Assembly: GCA_907163375.1 (NCBI GenBank)
Contig: CAJQUW010000527.1
Coordinates: 366,898 to 430,897 of the forward strand
Reading direction: 5' to 3'
DNA length: 64,000 bases
DNA from: Prostheceraeus crozeri
Taxonomy: Eukaryota; Platyhelminthes; Polycladida; Euryleptidae
How positions within the stretch are numbered: position 1 is the first letter of the stretch; the number at the start of each line of letters is the position of its first letter. Both the position numbers and the translations under genes were made by a program. Below, one piece after another: positions 12,010-23,678 of this stretch. The notes beneath the pieces are model-generated. The model searched no databases and was not told where the DNA came from. It saw only the letters and a program-made list of their open reading frames with translations.

Positions 12010-15000
12010 GAACTAGTAAACTGAGCGAACTGGATATTCCGGCTTCTATCACTGAGCTGAGAACTACATGTAGGAATTTACCGTTCATGAATTGAAGAAC
12101 GAACTGAACTGATGTTTTTCCAATTCTCCAGATTCCTTTCGGTATATTGAGATTGGTTGCTCTTTCCTAAGTCTACAATTCCTCGTATTTTGTAGTTAAG
12201 CATTTAAAATCTAAATTTTATGCTATGGGCCCTAATGCCTGAATGCAAAGGTAACATCCATATAGATTTTTCTCGATCTCTTGATTTATAATCACATCTT
12301 CAAGGGTTTTATGATATCATCAGATTGATCTCACCGATTTGCCGAACATCTGTTGCATGACAATTTGATCAAGTGGCTTTTTCATATGATTCATATTGGA
12401 AATTGGTCGGGCAGGTACAACAGGCATACCCTCTCAAATTCATGTATTCTGATGGGTGACTCGTCGCCTTTCGAATATGAGGCATCTCCGGGTTACACCA
12501 TCTCCATGCTGACTGAAGATTTGTGCTGTCAAACTGTGACCACGAACGGAGAATCTCTTATATTGGGCTCATGCTGACTAATGAATAGCACTGACTGACG
12601 CAAGATATCCCATTAGTCATCATGCATGGATATCTGACGGTAATTTTGACGGTAGCTCGATTGTCCTTGTGAACAACAATCGGAAAAAACAGTCAGAAAA
12701 CGAATTTGAGGAAGGGCAACTCGTGCACATGTCCGTTGGAAATGCACCATGCGACATGGTTTCAACGGTTTGGTGAACTTAGATTCCTTACTAGCGGCCA
12801 ATATCACTGACTACTCACATTGCTACGAAATATCAATTCATTGATTGATCATTGATCATAAATACTCTAGTGATGTGCAAAGCTAAGCCGCAACTCTGTC
12901 TAGATGTTCGGCTCGGCTAAAAGTTTCACAGTCGCCTTAGCAGATCTTAGAATTATAATGTTTCCTTGATTTCAACTTGATTTCAGTCATGCTCTTCAAC
13001 TTACTCCACCCGATGACCATTTGTGTGATGTGGCCCATTTGTAATCACAATTCATGGAATGTCATGTGTAAAAGCGCTGTACTAGCAAACCCATGAACTC
13101 TTTGCTTTTATGCTATCATCATAATAATTATGAAAGTCTTCTATATTTCAAAGACATTGGAAATCAGGAATTACAAAGTGTCACTCTTGTATATGCGAAT
13201 AAAATCATTTTAAACAATCACAAAATGATCATAAGGAATATGCAAACTGATTCATAGAAGTTAAGTCAAGTTCAAAAGATATCTTTTTGAAATATGTAAT
13301 CAAAGTCAGTTCGAGATTTAAGTGCAACGTGATATGAAGGATGAAGCCACAAATTAGACCTATAAATCGGCATCAACAGTTGTCACGAGTAACATAAAAT
13401 TTCAGGATACAAATCATGAAGTAAAAGTTCAGATTTCCTCATTGGATCAAATAGTCGATGGCTTGAGTACTATGTCAATCTTGAAGCGTTGGAAAACTAT
13501 CACACTTTAAATCTATACCACAGATCATTCGGTGACACCCCCTTTCGAACTTTCTATATCTTTTTTGCGTATATGCCAGTAAATAAAGGGTTGCAGTGTT
13601 CAAGGATTGACCGGATTAAACTTGAATAGACCAGGTAAAGTCATGCTTGGATAACTCGACCAATTTTGTGAAGAATCACAGATACACTTCCTCTGCAAAA
13701 ATTTAGTGAATCGCCTAGTCCACTAAGTCAAAAATATAATACTGCGAATTCTACTCACATTAATACCATGCTGGAAAAAAAGCGCATAGAGTACCACATT
13801 TCCAGTGAATCTGTTAGGCATTAACACACAAATACTTCATCAAGTTGAACTACATGTTTAGGCTATACCGACACCCTGTTATGCAGATTTTACTGAAGAA
13901 CGCTGTAAAATGATTACATAGTGTATAATTTACTTCTGCTATGCGAAATTGTTGTTGTGCTTGGTAGTGACCCTGCCGATAATAGATCACACCGCAATTT
14001 TCCTATTTGATTCCCGCTCGAAACTTACGAAATATCAGTTTCATTAAGTGAACATACATATAGGCTACATTATCTACAAGATTTGTTTTGAAAACCATTT
14101 ATCCGTAAGGTATTGCAAACTGAAATCATCTCTATTGATGATTGAGAGAATCATGCCTGATGAGAAAGAGGTCAATCCGTCGGACTGAAAATGACATTAA
14201 AGTAGGATCATTTCACTTTCTCCTTCTGCTTATATTTTATTTGTCTCTTGGTGCACTTAAGAAAATCGGCAGATGTATGTCAAGGGATTGAAAATCCCCT
14301 TGAAATATTTTATTACTTTAACTGGCACATACACGCCTTGAAATCGAAGAGCCATAAAAGCATCACATACTCATTGGACTATGATCACTCGATGCTTTGA
14401 TGAGTCACTTTAGATCATTAAGAGTGAATGTGATCTTGATGATTAGTTGAATACAAGAATATCATAACATCCATAATCTAATTAGGTGCAATAATTGTTA
14501 TTGTATGCTAATAATATCAATAAAGCCACCAGACTATTTACTTGTTATCAGCAGGAATAGGAACACCTATAACGAATGGCCTGACAGCTAAATTATAGGC
14601 AGAATTTAAAAACTTGGGTCTCAACCTTGGGTTTTAAAGCCATATAAGTGGAAAATCGCAAGGTCAAACCAAAATTCACGGACTTTACGATTTTTACACC
14701 AAATTCTTGCAAATATTTAGTTTCTAGGAGATTTATGAAATCTTATTTCTTGTCATGATAGTCGCCCCCAAATGCCTGACATACACCGCGGCCAGACATT
14801 TCCATCTTGTAGCTACACGTACTCCGGCAATCAAGAAAGGCAGCGCAAGAGTTCGAAATGGAGTGATAGAGAGAATATATTCATTTTTGCCTTGTTATAT
14901 CATGCGCGCATACCCCAAAACATTTCTGTTGTGTGTATTAATTCCTTATAGGAATCTAAAGTCTATTCGCTTGCAATTCTCTTCATCGTTTGCAATGTAA

Positions 15001-15920
15001 TTAACAGCCTAGCATTTGATCCTTCGACAGAAGTATATGGCCTATTCCGGAACTTTATTGACCATTATTAATATCTCGATTAATAAGTGAGAAGATGCAT
15101 TTTATGTTTTGCCTAATGGACAAACAATTTCAATTTGACAACCGCAACTTTCCCTTTAGTGCTTTTTGATGTTATTTCCACCTGGGATAAACCTGCGATA
15201 ATATTTCAATATTTATTCTGAATTTTGTTAATTGCGTGAGAAGGAAACACGGTCGTGTATTTAAGAGAAACGGAAATCCAAATGGACTGGAACTGAAATT
15301 CTGATGGAGACTAGCATGATTTGACAGTTTACTTAGAGTGTTGAAAACGATATGTCTTGTGTAAACGCAGAAACTTCACTGCCAAAATTCAATTGTCAAC
15401 GCTTTGGCTTTGAAGTGCAGATCTGTAAACACATTAAGCTATGTAATAGTTGAGTTGGAAAGAGTCTGGTTTTTGGAGATATTAATCATTTTTTCATTTA
15501 TTTTCCAGTGTATAAAATTTTTCCATTACCATCCAGTAATCAACTTCAGGTACAAAAGACTAGGGTTAGTAGAAGTTTAAACCATGAGGAGTTTGAAAAT
15601 GATATTTACAATGACATGATGCAGGAATGTAGATATGAACAGGTTGTGCTGGATTACACATCTTTACCGTTGGCAAAAATAAATTGACCTGACAGGATGG
15701 ATGACGTCTATGTTAAATGATGTAATGAAGGAATTATTAAGTTATTAGTAAAAAAGGAAATCACGGTAGTTGTCAAATTCAGTTCTACAGTTTCTCAATT
15801 CCTCGCGGGAGGGCAAGATATATTTTCATAGAAATATTCGGATAATCACAATTTGGTTATTTAGCAGTTGCCATCATAGAAGTAGATAATAGTACACTAG
15901 AATGGAAGTTTGATATCTTG
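12010..15920. other. Intergenic DNA, no gene recognised
   Basis: Frames at 12353-12577 (+), 12613-12807 (-) and 14755-15000 (+) carry no motif I recognise. No repeat copy of the families found elsewhere in the window was noticed here. Confidence 0.45.
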
Positions 15921-15926
15921 CCTATG

Positions 15927-15974
15927 TAATAATAATAATAATAATAATAATAATATCGTTTATTTGGTATTGCC
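15927..15974 (-). repeat. LINE 3' terminus: (AAT)n tail plus ATCGTTTATT motif
   Basis: On the element strand the LINE ends ...CAAATAAACGAT followed by about nine ATT units (15927-15954). The AATAAA inside it could serve as a polyadenylation signal. The LINE at 43331-44427 ends with the same AATAAACGAT before a different microsatellite. Confidence 0.75.
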
Positions 15975-16147
15975 TCAAGAATAGGAATCGTGAGGCCATA
16001 ATTAAACAGTATAAAGTCAAAAGCACAGCATTGCAAACAAATAACAAATAAAGACGAATTTTAACAATGAAGGGGTGGTCGTAAGATCTTGTTCATACAC
16101 TGAAACCACTATTGAGCAGTCGTGAAATGAAAACCACAAAGCAGTTA

Positions 16148-16960
16148 CTACGAAGTGTTGCAAACAGGGATCTCATATTTGCCTGAAACAGGCAGAACAC
16201 GAGGTGCCAGATGCTTTAGGGGATGAGATGGATCATGTACCAAAGATTCAAACATCTTGACTCCATGAATAACGCGACGATATTGAAGAGGAACGAACGA
16301 TGAGCACAAACACCCGGAAGTCCCATAAACTATTGCATGGCATCGATTTTGTATTTTCTCAAGTGCATGAACATGGCGCTGAGGCAGACTTACGAATAGC
16401 GGAGAGCAGTATTCCAGGATTGAGCGCACGCAGCTGAAATATACTTCACAAAGCTGATGCTTGGTCATGAAAGGCTTGAGCTGACGCAGAAGGTAAGTTT
16501 TTGATGATGCCTTCTTGCACAGTATTTCAATGTGTTTATTCCAGTTTAACTTTGAGTCGATGGTGATGCCCAGGAGCCGAATGTTATCACACTCAGTGAT
16601 ACCAGATAAGCAAAGGTTTGAATGATCGAGCGCCTTATTCTGTGTGATGAATAATTGATGGCATTTTTCAGTTTTTATAACCATTTTATTCTCCATGGTC
16701 CATTTCTCAATACTTTCCAAGATTGACGAGAGAGGACTGACAGAACAGCCTTTGTCAATGGCGGAGCATAATGTTACATCGTCTGCATAACTCATCAGCA
16801 GCGTTTCATCACTCGCGGGGAAACATACATCAAGGTCGGAAACATAGAAGGAGAATAAAATCGGCCCAATTGATGAACCTTGAGGTATTCCACTGGATAC
16901 AGCCTTAACACATGTACAATGATAGCACATGGAAAAATCTATGGTTTGTAGATCTGCTTC
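16148..16960 (-). pseudogene. 5'-truncated LINE reverse transcriptase (CR1/Jockey-like)
   Basis: About 260 codons stay open and cover the second half of a non-LTR retrotransposon RT: SSGIPQGSSIGPILF (motif B region), then SYADDVTL with the catalytic YADD box, RLLGITIDSKLNWNKHI, and the C-terminal block SILEYCSPLFVSLPQR typical of these LINEs. The endonuclease and the first half of the RT are absent, as expected for 5' truncation during target-primed reverse transcription. The 3' UTR runs to the (AAT)n tail at 15927. The frame is clean, so the insertion is not very old, but the piece cannot be autonomous. Exact clade was not resolved. Confidence 0.85.
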
Positions 16961-19539
16961 GATCTAAAACATTACATCATAGTCAGACTACTTGCCAAGT
17001 TGGTTGTGGAAGTTGTTGACAGCAAATTGCAGGATTTTCATGAAGAGAATTTTAAGTGAGATGGTGGCATTGTTTTATGTGAAATAGCCTACTATTCCAT
17101 GGATTAATATACTGCGTCTATTTGTACCAGGCATTAACAACTATTTTCCAATTTTTCAACACTGGAATACGAATTGACATTTGGTTCACAGAGTCATATC
17201 GAAAGTAGTCGGTGTACGAGTTGTAAGAACATCTCAAGAATTCAAAGATAAAAATTCTAATTATTGGATAATTTCTCCTTCTGTCGGTCAAGAAACCAGC
17301 AGTTTTCTGGAATAAACACATCGGTAGCTTCTTTAGCGACAGTCATTTATCCGATAAATGAAATGTCGCTGGAACTTTTCAATTAATCACTAAATGACAT
17401 ATGTAATATAATGTGATGATATTTTGGAGGCTCATATTCGAAAGCATGCAAACGTATTGAAAATTGTTCAAATATATTGAACAGGGGGATCCTTCAAAGC
17501 AAAATGAATACTAAAATTTCTTGGCCTCTGATTTCAAGCTGGAGCAATGCATGCTCTGTAAATCGACATTACAAGTTGCATATGTGTCTGATTATAGTGT
17601 TGATTGATTATAGGAGCGATGTTTCAAAATGATGACCATACAGAACGTTTTAAAGGATTTCCTTCTTTGTCATCCTGTCGCTGCACTATTTTGTAAATTC
17701 ATTATTGCTTTTGTGTACATGATCTTTGGACTAGGGGCAACAATCCAGATCACAAATTGACTTGATAATTAAAAACACCAACCTGAAAACAAGAAAGCCA
17801 GTTCACAAAATTTGCTTTTTGCCCCAACTAAGTTCCCTCGGAGTGTGCCATAATTTTCATGCAATTTCCATTCTAGGACTTTCTATGGTATTGTTGATTT
17901 CTATGGTTGCCATAGAATAGCTTATCCTCCCCGGGCATAGAAATTAACAATACCATAGAAATTCCATGTCCCCGGGAGGCAAGGAGAAAGAATATTGCTC
18001 TTCGACATTTTTCATATCATGAAATATTACCTTCACAGATTTAGAGGATAATGTTTTTTCGGTTGCATAATTTTTGTCTTTCATTTTGCAGTTGGTAAGA
18101 GAACATAATTGTGTTGCACCTGTTTCATTTCGTTTCAGTTATTGACGAAGTGTTTTGTTACGTCTTGTAAGTCGAAAATTAAGTTTGCGTCTTTGAAAAA
18201 CGCGTTCTTATGTCTTATAAGTCAAACATTAACACCAAGTACAATAAGCGATGTTTCTGAAATGGATTTCATTAGTTCCTACAATTCCATTCATCACATC
18301 GCTAAAAATCAGGATGGTTTTCAACAGATCTTAGCAATTTTGATTGTAGGGGCCTATTAAAATTGAGTAAAGCAAAATAGAAGTTAAAGCCTAACCCTGC
18401 TCATTACATCTAGAATGGATGAACAAACTGATGCTGTAACTGACGCGTTTAGACCTCCTAGAAGACTTTTGTGCAGTCCATCTGCTCGCTCATCTATTCT
18501 AGATCATTCTGAGAAGCATCACAAGTCATTAAGATAAAACGCAACGTCTGCGACTTTAGTCTGTGGATAATTTTCTGTTCCATGCCCGGCGAACTGGCGC
18601 TTTGCAGCCTCTTTACAATAACTGTTTTATGGTGATATAAAAAGGACCAAATTAGGCTTATAATTTCACTTATTCTATCACCAAGATTGGCGATTCTCAG
18701 GTTTATGATTTGCCTTCATTCCAAAACACAAGCCAAAATTCAAGATAACGGTGAAAGCCAAAAGACGACACACACGCACCCTAAGGGGTTATTTACATGT
18801 ACCTGCAAGCTCGTAGTCTTCGACCATTGTCAATTCAAGCACAATGGGATTACTCTGTCGAATTGAGTCCGTCGACTGAATGCTTGCAATAAATAGCCTC
18901 AGCATTTCGATGAGTCGAAGTGCTTCCTTTCATTAAAAATTCAGAACATGTAATTCGTGACCATTTCGCATAATACCAATCTCCTTCAACTGAACAATCA
19001 TTTAACTTAGACTAAAGAAAATAAATAAGTTGAAGTTATCTCATTTCAACCACTTCAATTTCAACAAATTGCAATGCAATTGATTGCTTATTCAGCGCAA
19101 AATGGAGCAGCGTTTCTTGACAGTACGAAGTTGTTTGCACGGAATTGAAAACATTATATTCTATGCAACAGCAGAAACTTTACAGCCGAAGAAAGATTTG
19201 ATGTCAACTCTTGGCTTTGAAGTACAGATATGAAATACATCCGACGCATCTGATATCATTTTCACTAAATGTCTCTGGTTCATGGCATCGCCTGTCTTAT
19301 ACTCAGAGATTAAATGCATTTAACTTGTCGCATTCCGATGTGGATAAATATAATCTCTTATTTCTCGTCTATTGAAATTGCATTTAAAAAGCAATAATGT
19401 TTTCGTCTGGCGACAGCATGAAAAATAAGACAATCTAATGGATTTTTCTAGTTAAATACCCGAAAATCGATATTTTGATGCCTTTAAATATGTCTATTTA
19501 CGAAATATAGGAGCTTGTAATGTATGTACAAGGTGACTG
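16961..19539. other. Intergenic DNA, no gene recognised
   Basis: Contains the C-family fragment at 17820-17968. Otherwise only short frames without motifs, e.g. 18109-18360 (+). Confidence 0.45.
17820..17968 (-). mobile_element. Fragment of hAT-type MITE family C with an inverted end
   Basis: Reverse complement of 17820-17925 matches the C family (CATAGAAATCAACAAT, then TAGAATGGAA and GAACTTAGTTGGGGC). A second inverted copy of its first ~26 bp follows at 17941-17968, making a small foldback around TCCCCGGG-type sequence. Confidence 0.5.
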
Positions 19540-19685
19540 ATCTAAGTCACAAGAAGACATGTGACAAAACAAGACACCAATATCCTTGATTCCCCAAATG
19601 CCCTCGTCCGACCTAGGAATCGAAACGAAGTCCGCGGTGGAGACGAGCTCTCACATTCTTCACTAGCCGACACTGACGGTGCAAA
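19540..19685 (-). repeat. SINE-like dispersed repeat, possible tRNA-derived head
   Basis: The reverse complement is homologous to 53368-53490 (GAGCTCGTCTCCACCGCGGA, then ATTCCTRGGTC). GGCTAGTGAAG resembles an A box and TTTCGATTCC a B box, about 32 nt apart, the spacing found in tRNA-derived SINEs. The boxes are not perfect and no tail was identified, so SINE status is inferred. Confidence 0.4.
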
Positions 19686-20170
19686 CAGGGGCCGGCGTGG
19701 TTAAACGGTTCAACGTGTTCAACCGCGCAGTTGAACCAAGCGATCTGAAACCGTGCGGTTCGTTAAGTATTTAGCGGTGAACGAGTCATAGACGTTGCTA
19801 AATCATTGTTCTCAACAGCGCTCTGAAAAATTCGGAAAAAGAAATCGGCTTGCCTCAATTGTCCACTTGGGTTTGCTTACGCACGAGGCAGGTGAGGTGA
19901 CGGCGATGGCTTCAATGCAATGACTGCAGATACTTCGCGAACGTCACCTCTGTACTGTTGTGTGGGTATAGACGACATGATTCGGAACAGCGGTTCTCGT
20001 GGTGCTGCCTGCTGCAGGCATTTTAATATCATTGTAAGAGATGGTAAAAAATCTCAATGTCAGTTGTGCGACGAAGACTGCATATTCAGGCATCACCACC
20101 AACATAGTTAAACATTTGAATGATAAGAGTAAATTTACGCTTAATATAATTTGAGGCACTTCAGGGAACA
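19686..20170 (+). mobile_element. Truncated hAT element, 5' end with broken BED zinc finger
   Basis: Begins CAGGGGCCGGCGTGG, similar to the CAGGGAATGACGCGG end of the hAT at 30187, and carries several GGTTCAAC/GTTGAACC subterminal repeats (19700-19770). From about 20010 the translation HFNIIVRDGKKSQCQLCDED is the start of a BED-type finger with its CxxC pair. It continues after a frame change (about 20085-20090) as TTNIVKHLNDKSKF with the His ligand region, then stops. No right end was found. Immediately left lies the SINE-like repeat. Confidence 0.6.
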
Positions 20171-20750
20171 TTTACATTAGAAAAAGGTCGAACCTCTCTC
20201 GAAAAAATGCCTCGGCTCAGTTTTTTGCATTAAAATATGAAATTTTTAGTATCACTTCGACGAACATATTCGAAATTTGCTTTGAGATATTTTTCCACTT
20301 GCATATTTCTCTCATATCTTGACTCCCAGGTTTATTCTGCGTCTGATGGCGTGATTGATTAATTGTCTAAAAGCGTTTTTGATTTTATTCAAAAGAATAT
20401 GTAAAGGAATAGATAATAGAAATGGCAAGTTCATGTTATCTTTTGAAAATCTTTGGCATATGTTGAAAAATTATTATTCTAAGTAGGCTTAAATATGATG
20501 CCGGTACAGCATACCACAGCCTATAAAATATTCGCTCACTGATACACGTATATTCCTTCAACAGATAAAGGACAGGCTTTGATTGATATGAAGCATTTAT
20601 TTGTTCTCCATTCTTGATTTCTCCAAACCCTGCGGAGAGTTCTAGATGGCTGGTATTCGAGGTGACATGATGATCATGATCCAAATTTCGCTCTTGGATG
20701 GATGAACGCAGATTGACTCTGTATATTACTTGTCGTATTCCCTACTTCCT

Positions 20751-20794
20751 CACTTTCATGACCTATAAACATGATGTTTACAGGTCGGAAAGTG
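20751..20794. repeat. Short imperfect hairpin
   Basis: CACTTTCATGACCTATAAAC pairs with GTTTACAGGTCGGAAAGTG across a 5-nt loop with one bulge and few mismatches. No function assigned. Confidence 0.5.
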
Positions 20795-20859
20795 CATCTA
20801 GGAAATTGTCACAAAGATATTAGTCCATGTAAAGTCCCGCTGGTAGGGTGAGATTCTGT

Positions 20860-21100
20860 AGAAAAAGAGACCGAAAATGAGACTTTCACGGACTGATGTA
20901 CATCGTGGCTACTTCTGCGCGTCTGTCGAGTTCTACCCTCTTCTTGGCAGACAGAGTCAAAGAAAAACTCATGCAAGTCTAATGGGAAGCAGAGAGAACT
21001 TTTGAATAAACTTGGTTTGTACGTCCTCAGATTAAATGAAAAATACTTAGTCTAAAGCCACAAATCTTGGCCAGGAGTGTCATCATTTCCATCACTTTCA
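20860..21100 (+). mobile_element. Old single-arm relic of the FB family
   Basis: Matches one FB arm with many substitutions: GAGACTTTCACGGACTGATG, GCGCGTCTGTCGAGTTCTA, CAGACAGAGTCAAAGAAAAA, TCAGATTAAATGAAAAATAC. The terminal TAGTCCGG and the opposite arm are not detectable. It shows that the family has been in this genome far longer than the four well-preserved copies. Confidence 0.65.
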
Positions 21101-23670
21101 TCTATCTTTCTCCAGTATCTTTGTCAGTAATTCGTAAGTCATCACAGGCACGTCCTTCAGAATTGAATAAGCAAGAGAAACTGCATCTGTAGTCCCCAGC
21201 AGCGTCAGTTCTAGCCGAAAGCGCATTTAATGTTGCCGGGTATATGAAGTCAGAAGACTAATCCTCTTTGATGATAGGAAAATTGGGAGAAATCATCTTC
21301 TTGAATTGCGAAATTTTGAAAATATACTGCTGAATGATGATGTTTTCAGCGGAATTGCATGTGTGTATTTGCATGTGAACATAATAACATCTCTTCCTCA
21401 GATGTAAGAAATTTCAGATGACTTATTTGTAGGATTGGATTTATCATTTGATATCTTGCTTTTTCTGTACCCAATTTATTGAAATATATTTCATGAAAAC
21501 ACGTGTATTACTAGTGGCGCACTTCTAATTTATCTTTTTGCTAAGGAACGATCTGACGTCAACGAAATGCAGCAAAGAGGATGTTGCCTATTTGTATTGC
21601 CTTACCTGTTATCCTCAATATTCCATAACGACAATTCTTTAAACTCTGATGCGTTGAACAAAAGGATCTATTGACAATTACAATATGCACTTTGCTCTAA
21701 GCATGGTACATTTACAGAAGTTGATGAGCAGATTAAAATGTGATGCACATGACACCTCACAATAACATTTAAGCGGTCGTATGTACCGTTTGATATTGAA
21801 GGAAGCAGTTTGAAAGGTGTTTGCCATTAAGCAAAAAAGTGCAAAAATCGAGATTGAATGTCCGAGCCCCGATCCTGAACAGCCTTAGTACCAAAGTACG
21901 AACATGTGCAGACAGCAGGTACCCGGAATCGATCGGATTAAACTGTTGATTGTGAGCTTCGGGGTCGAGTTTGCATCATGCACCTCACAACTGATACAAA
22001 TTCACCTTGCATTATTTGTCACTATTAATTTTGCTATAAAATTGTTTCATTACAAGACAGATTAGCTTACAATCTCTGAAGGATCAAAACATGTTTCAAG
22101 TGTAAGCAATCTAATTAACTAAAAGCACTTGATAATAGAGATGCGTAATTTTATGAATTACGTGAATAACAATAACTCGCCTAATTAATTAAAGACAACC
22201 ATCGATTAGCGTTTGACAGTTATTCGTATCAGCATCATTATGCATTCTTTCTCGTAACATAGTGAAATGCTCCACATCATATTTCATATTCCATAAATCA
22301 ACCGCATGTTCTGCTGTTTGTCTTGGCAATCGAGGTCTAAAGATTCCCGCACTAACAAGTTACTGAGTCCCTATATCCTACAAAATCAATTCCAAGCTTG
22401 AGACAAGTACTTTTGTATTTGTATATGAAATAGACATGTATTTTGGACTTGTATTTTGGACTTTATGACAAAAATTATTTGAATTTGTTATAAGATATAA
22501 AGGTGTCTTCAAATTTGAATCTGCAATCTTGGATGTCTAATAAATTGTGCCTGTTTCTTGCATTATCTTAGGGAAAATATATTAAATTGTAGTTTCGATT
22601 TCATGATTAAAGGACCTGTAGCATGCATTCTGTTTCAATTTCAAGACAATTGTATTCGCATAAGTATCCACATTTTGAAAAACCGAAAGAGAATGCCAAG
22701 GCTGTGCGTGGTGCACCGGTTCTTTTGTGAGATCCGGTTTTTGGCTCGGTGCACCGAAATGTTCAAAATTTGACCAAATTGGGATTTCACTTTACAGTTT
22801 CACTCAAAAGTAATTGATTCTATCTGCAAATCTTAGTCGCAACAGATGTAGAAGAATGATCTTTGGGCATGCAATGTGATTTATCAAATTAGGAGGACAT
22901 TATTCAATTATATTCGTCAATTCAACTCGTTTTAAACTTTAAATTTCTGAGTGATAAAATTGAAGCATTTTCAAAATCAAGGCTATATCGCTAAATTACT
23001 GATACATTACTGATACACATTTATAGCTGAATTTGCCTTCCAGATCTTGGTCTTTATTAACTATCAGCCTAGAACGAAAAAGAAATGATATTTCAGCTAT
23101 ACTTCAGTGCTTCAGTGTAGCTTATATAAATTTTCGATTATCATGCCCGATGCAGAGGTGCAGGCAGGTACAGCTAGCGCACAGTCCTAGAAAATACTTG
23201 TCTACTCTTCAAGTATAATAACGAAAATATTGGCTGCAATCTTCACTTTGACAATCCTTGTGTAAACAGTTTTCAAACTCGCAGTTTGGGATTTGAATAA
23301 CACTAATTCAAGTCAAGTTCAATCACCAGTTCAGCTTGAAGACCCATCTAAATGTCTCGAAAGAAATATTATGCAAACTAATCATTGCAATTAGTCTACT
23401 TCAGGGATTGTCAGCATTTTCAAATCACCAACAGGGTCATGAATCAAACAATTATTGCATTAATCTTCCAAAATCGCATTCCGATCTGCGAAAATATAAG
23501 CCCTGAATTTCTTCTGCTGCTGAAACTGCACAGAAAAAGTAATAATGTCTGCCTCCGGTGATATGAAAAATGAGACAATCAAAAGAATCCAATCATAGAT
23601 CCGAATATCGATATACTATCATTCGTGTTGAGATCGCAAATCATGCTGCTCTGATTACTTGAAACTTTCA
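21101..23670. other. Intergenic DNA, no gene recognised
   Basis: Only short frames without motifs (e.g. 22558-22773, 23033-23218, both +). Confidence 0.45.
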
Positions 23671-23678
23671 GAGATGTA

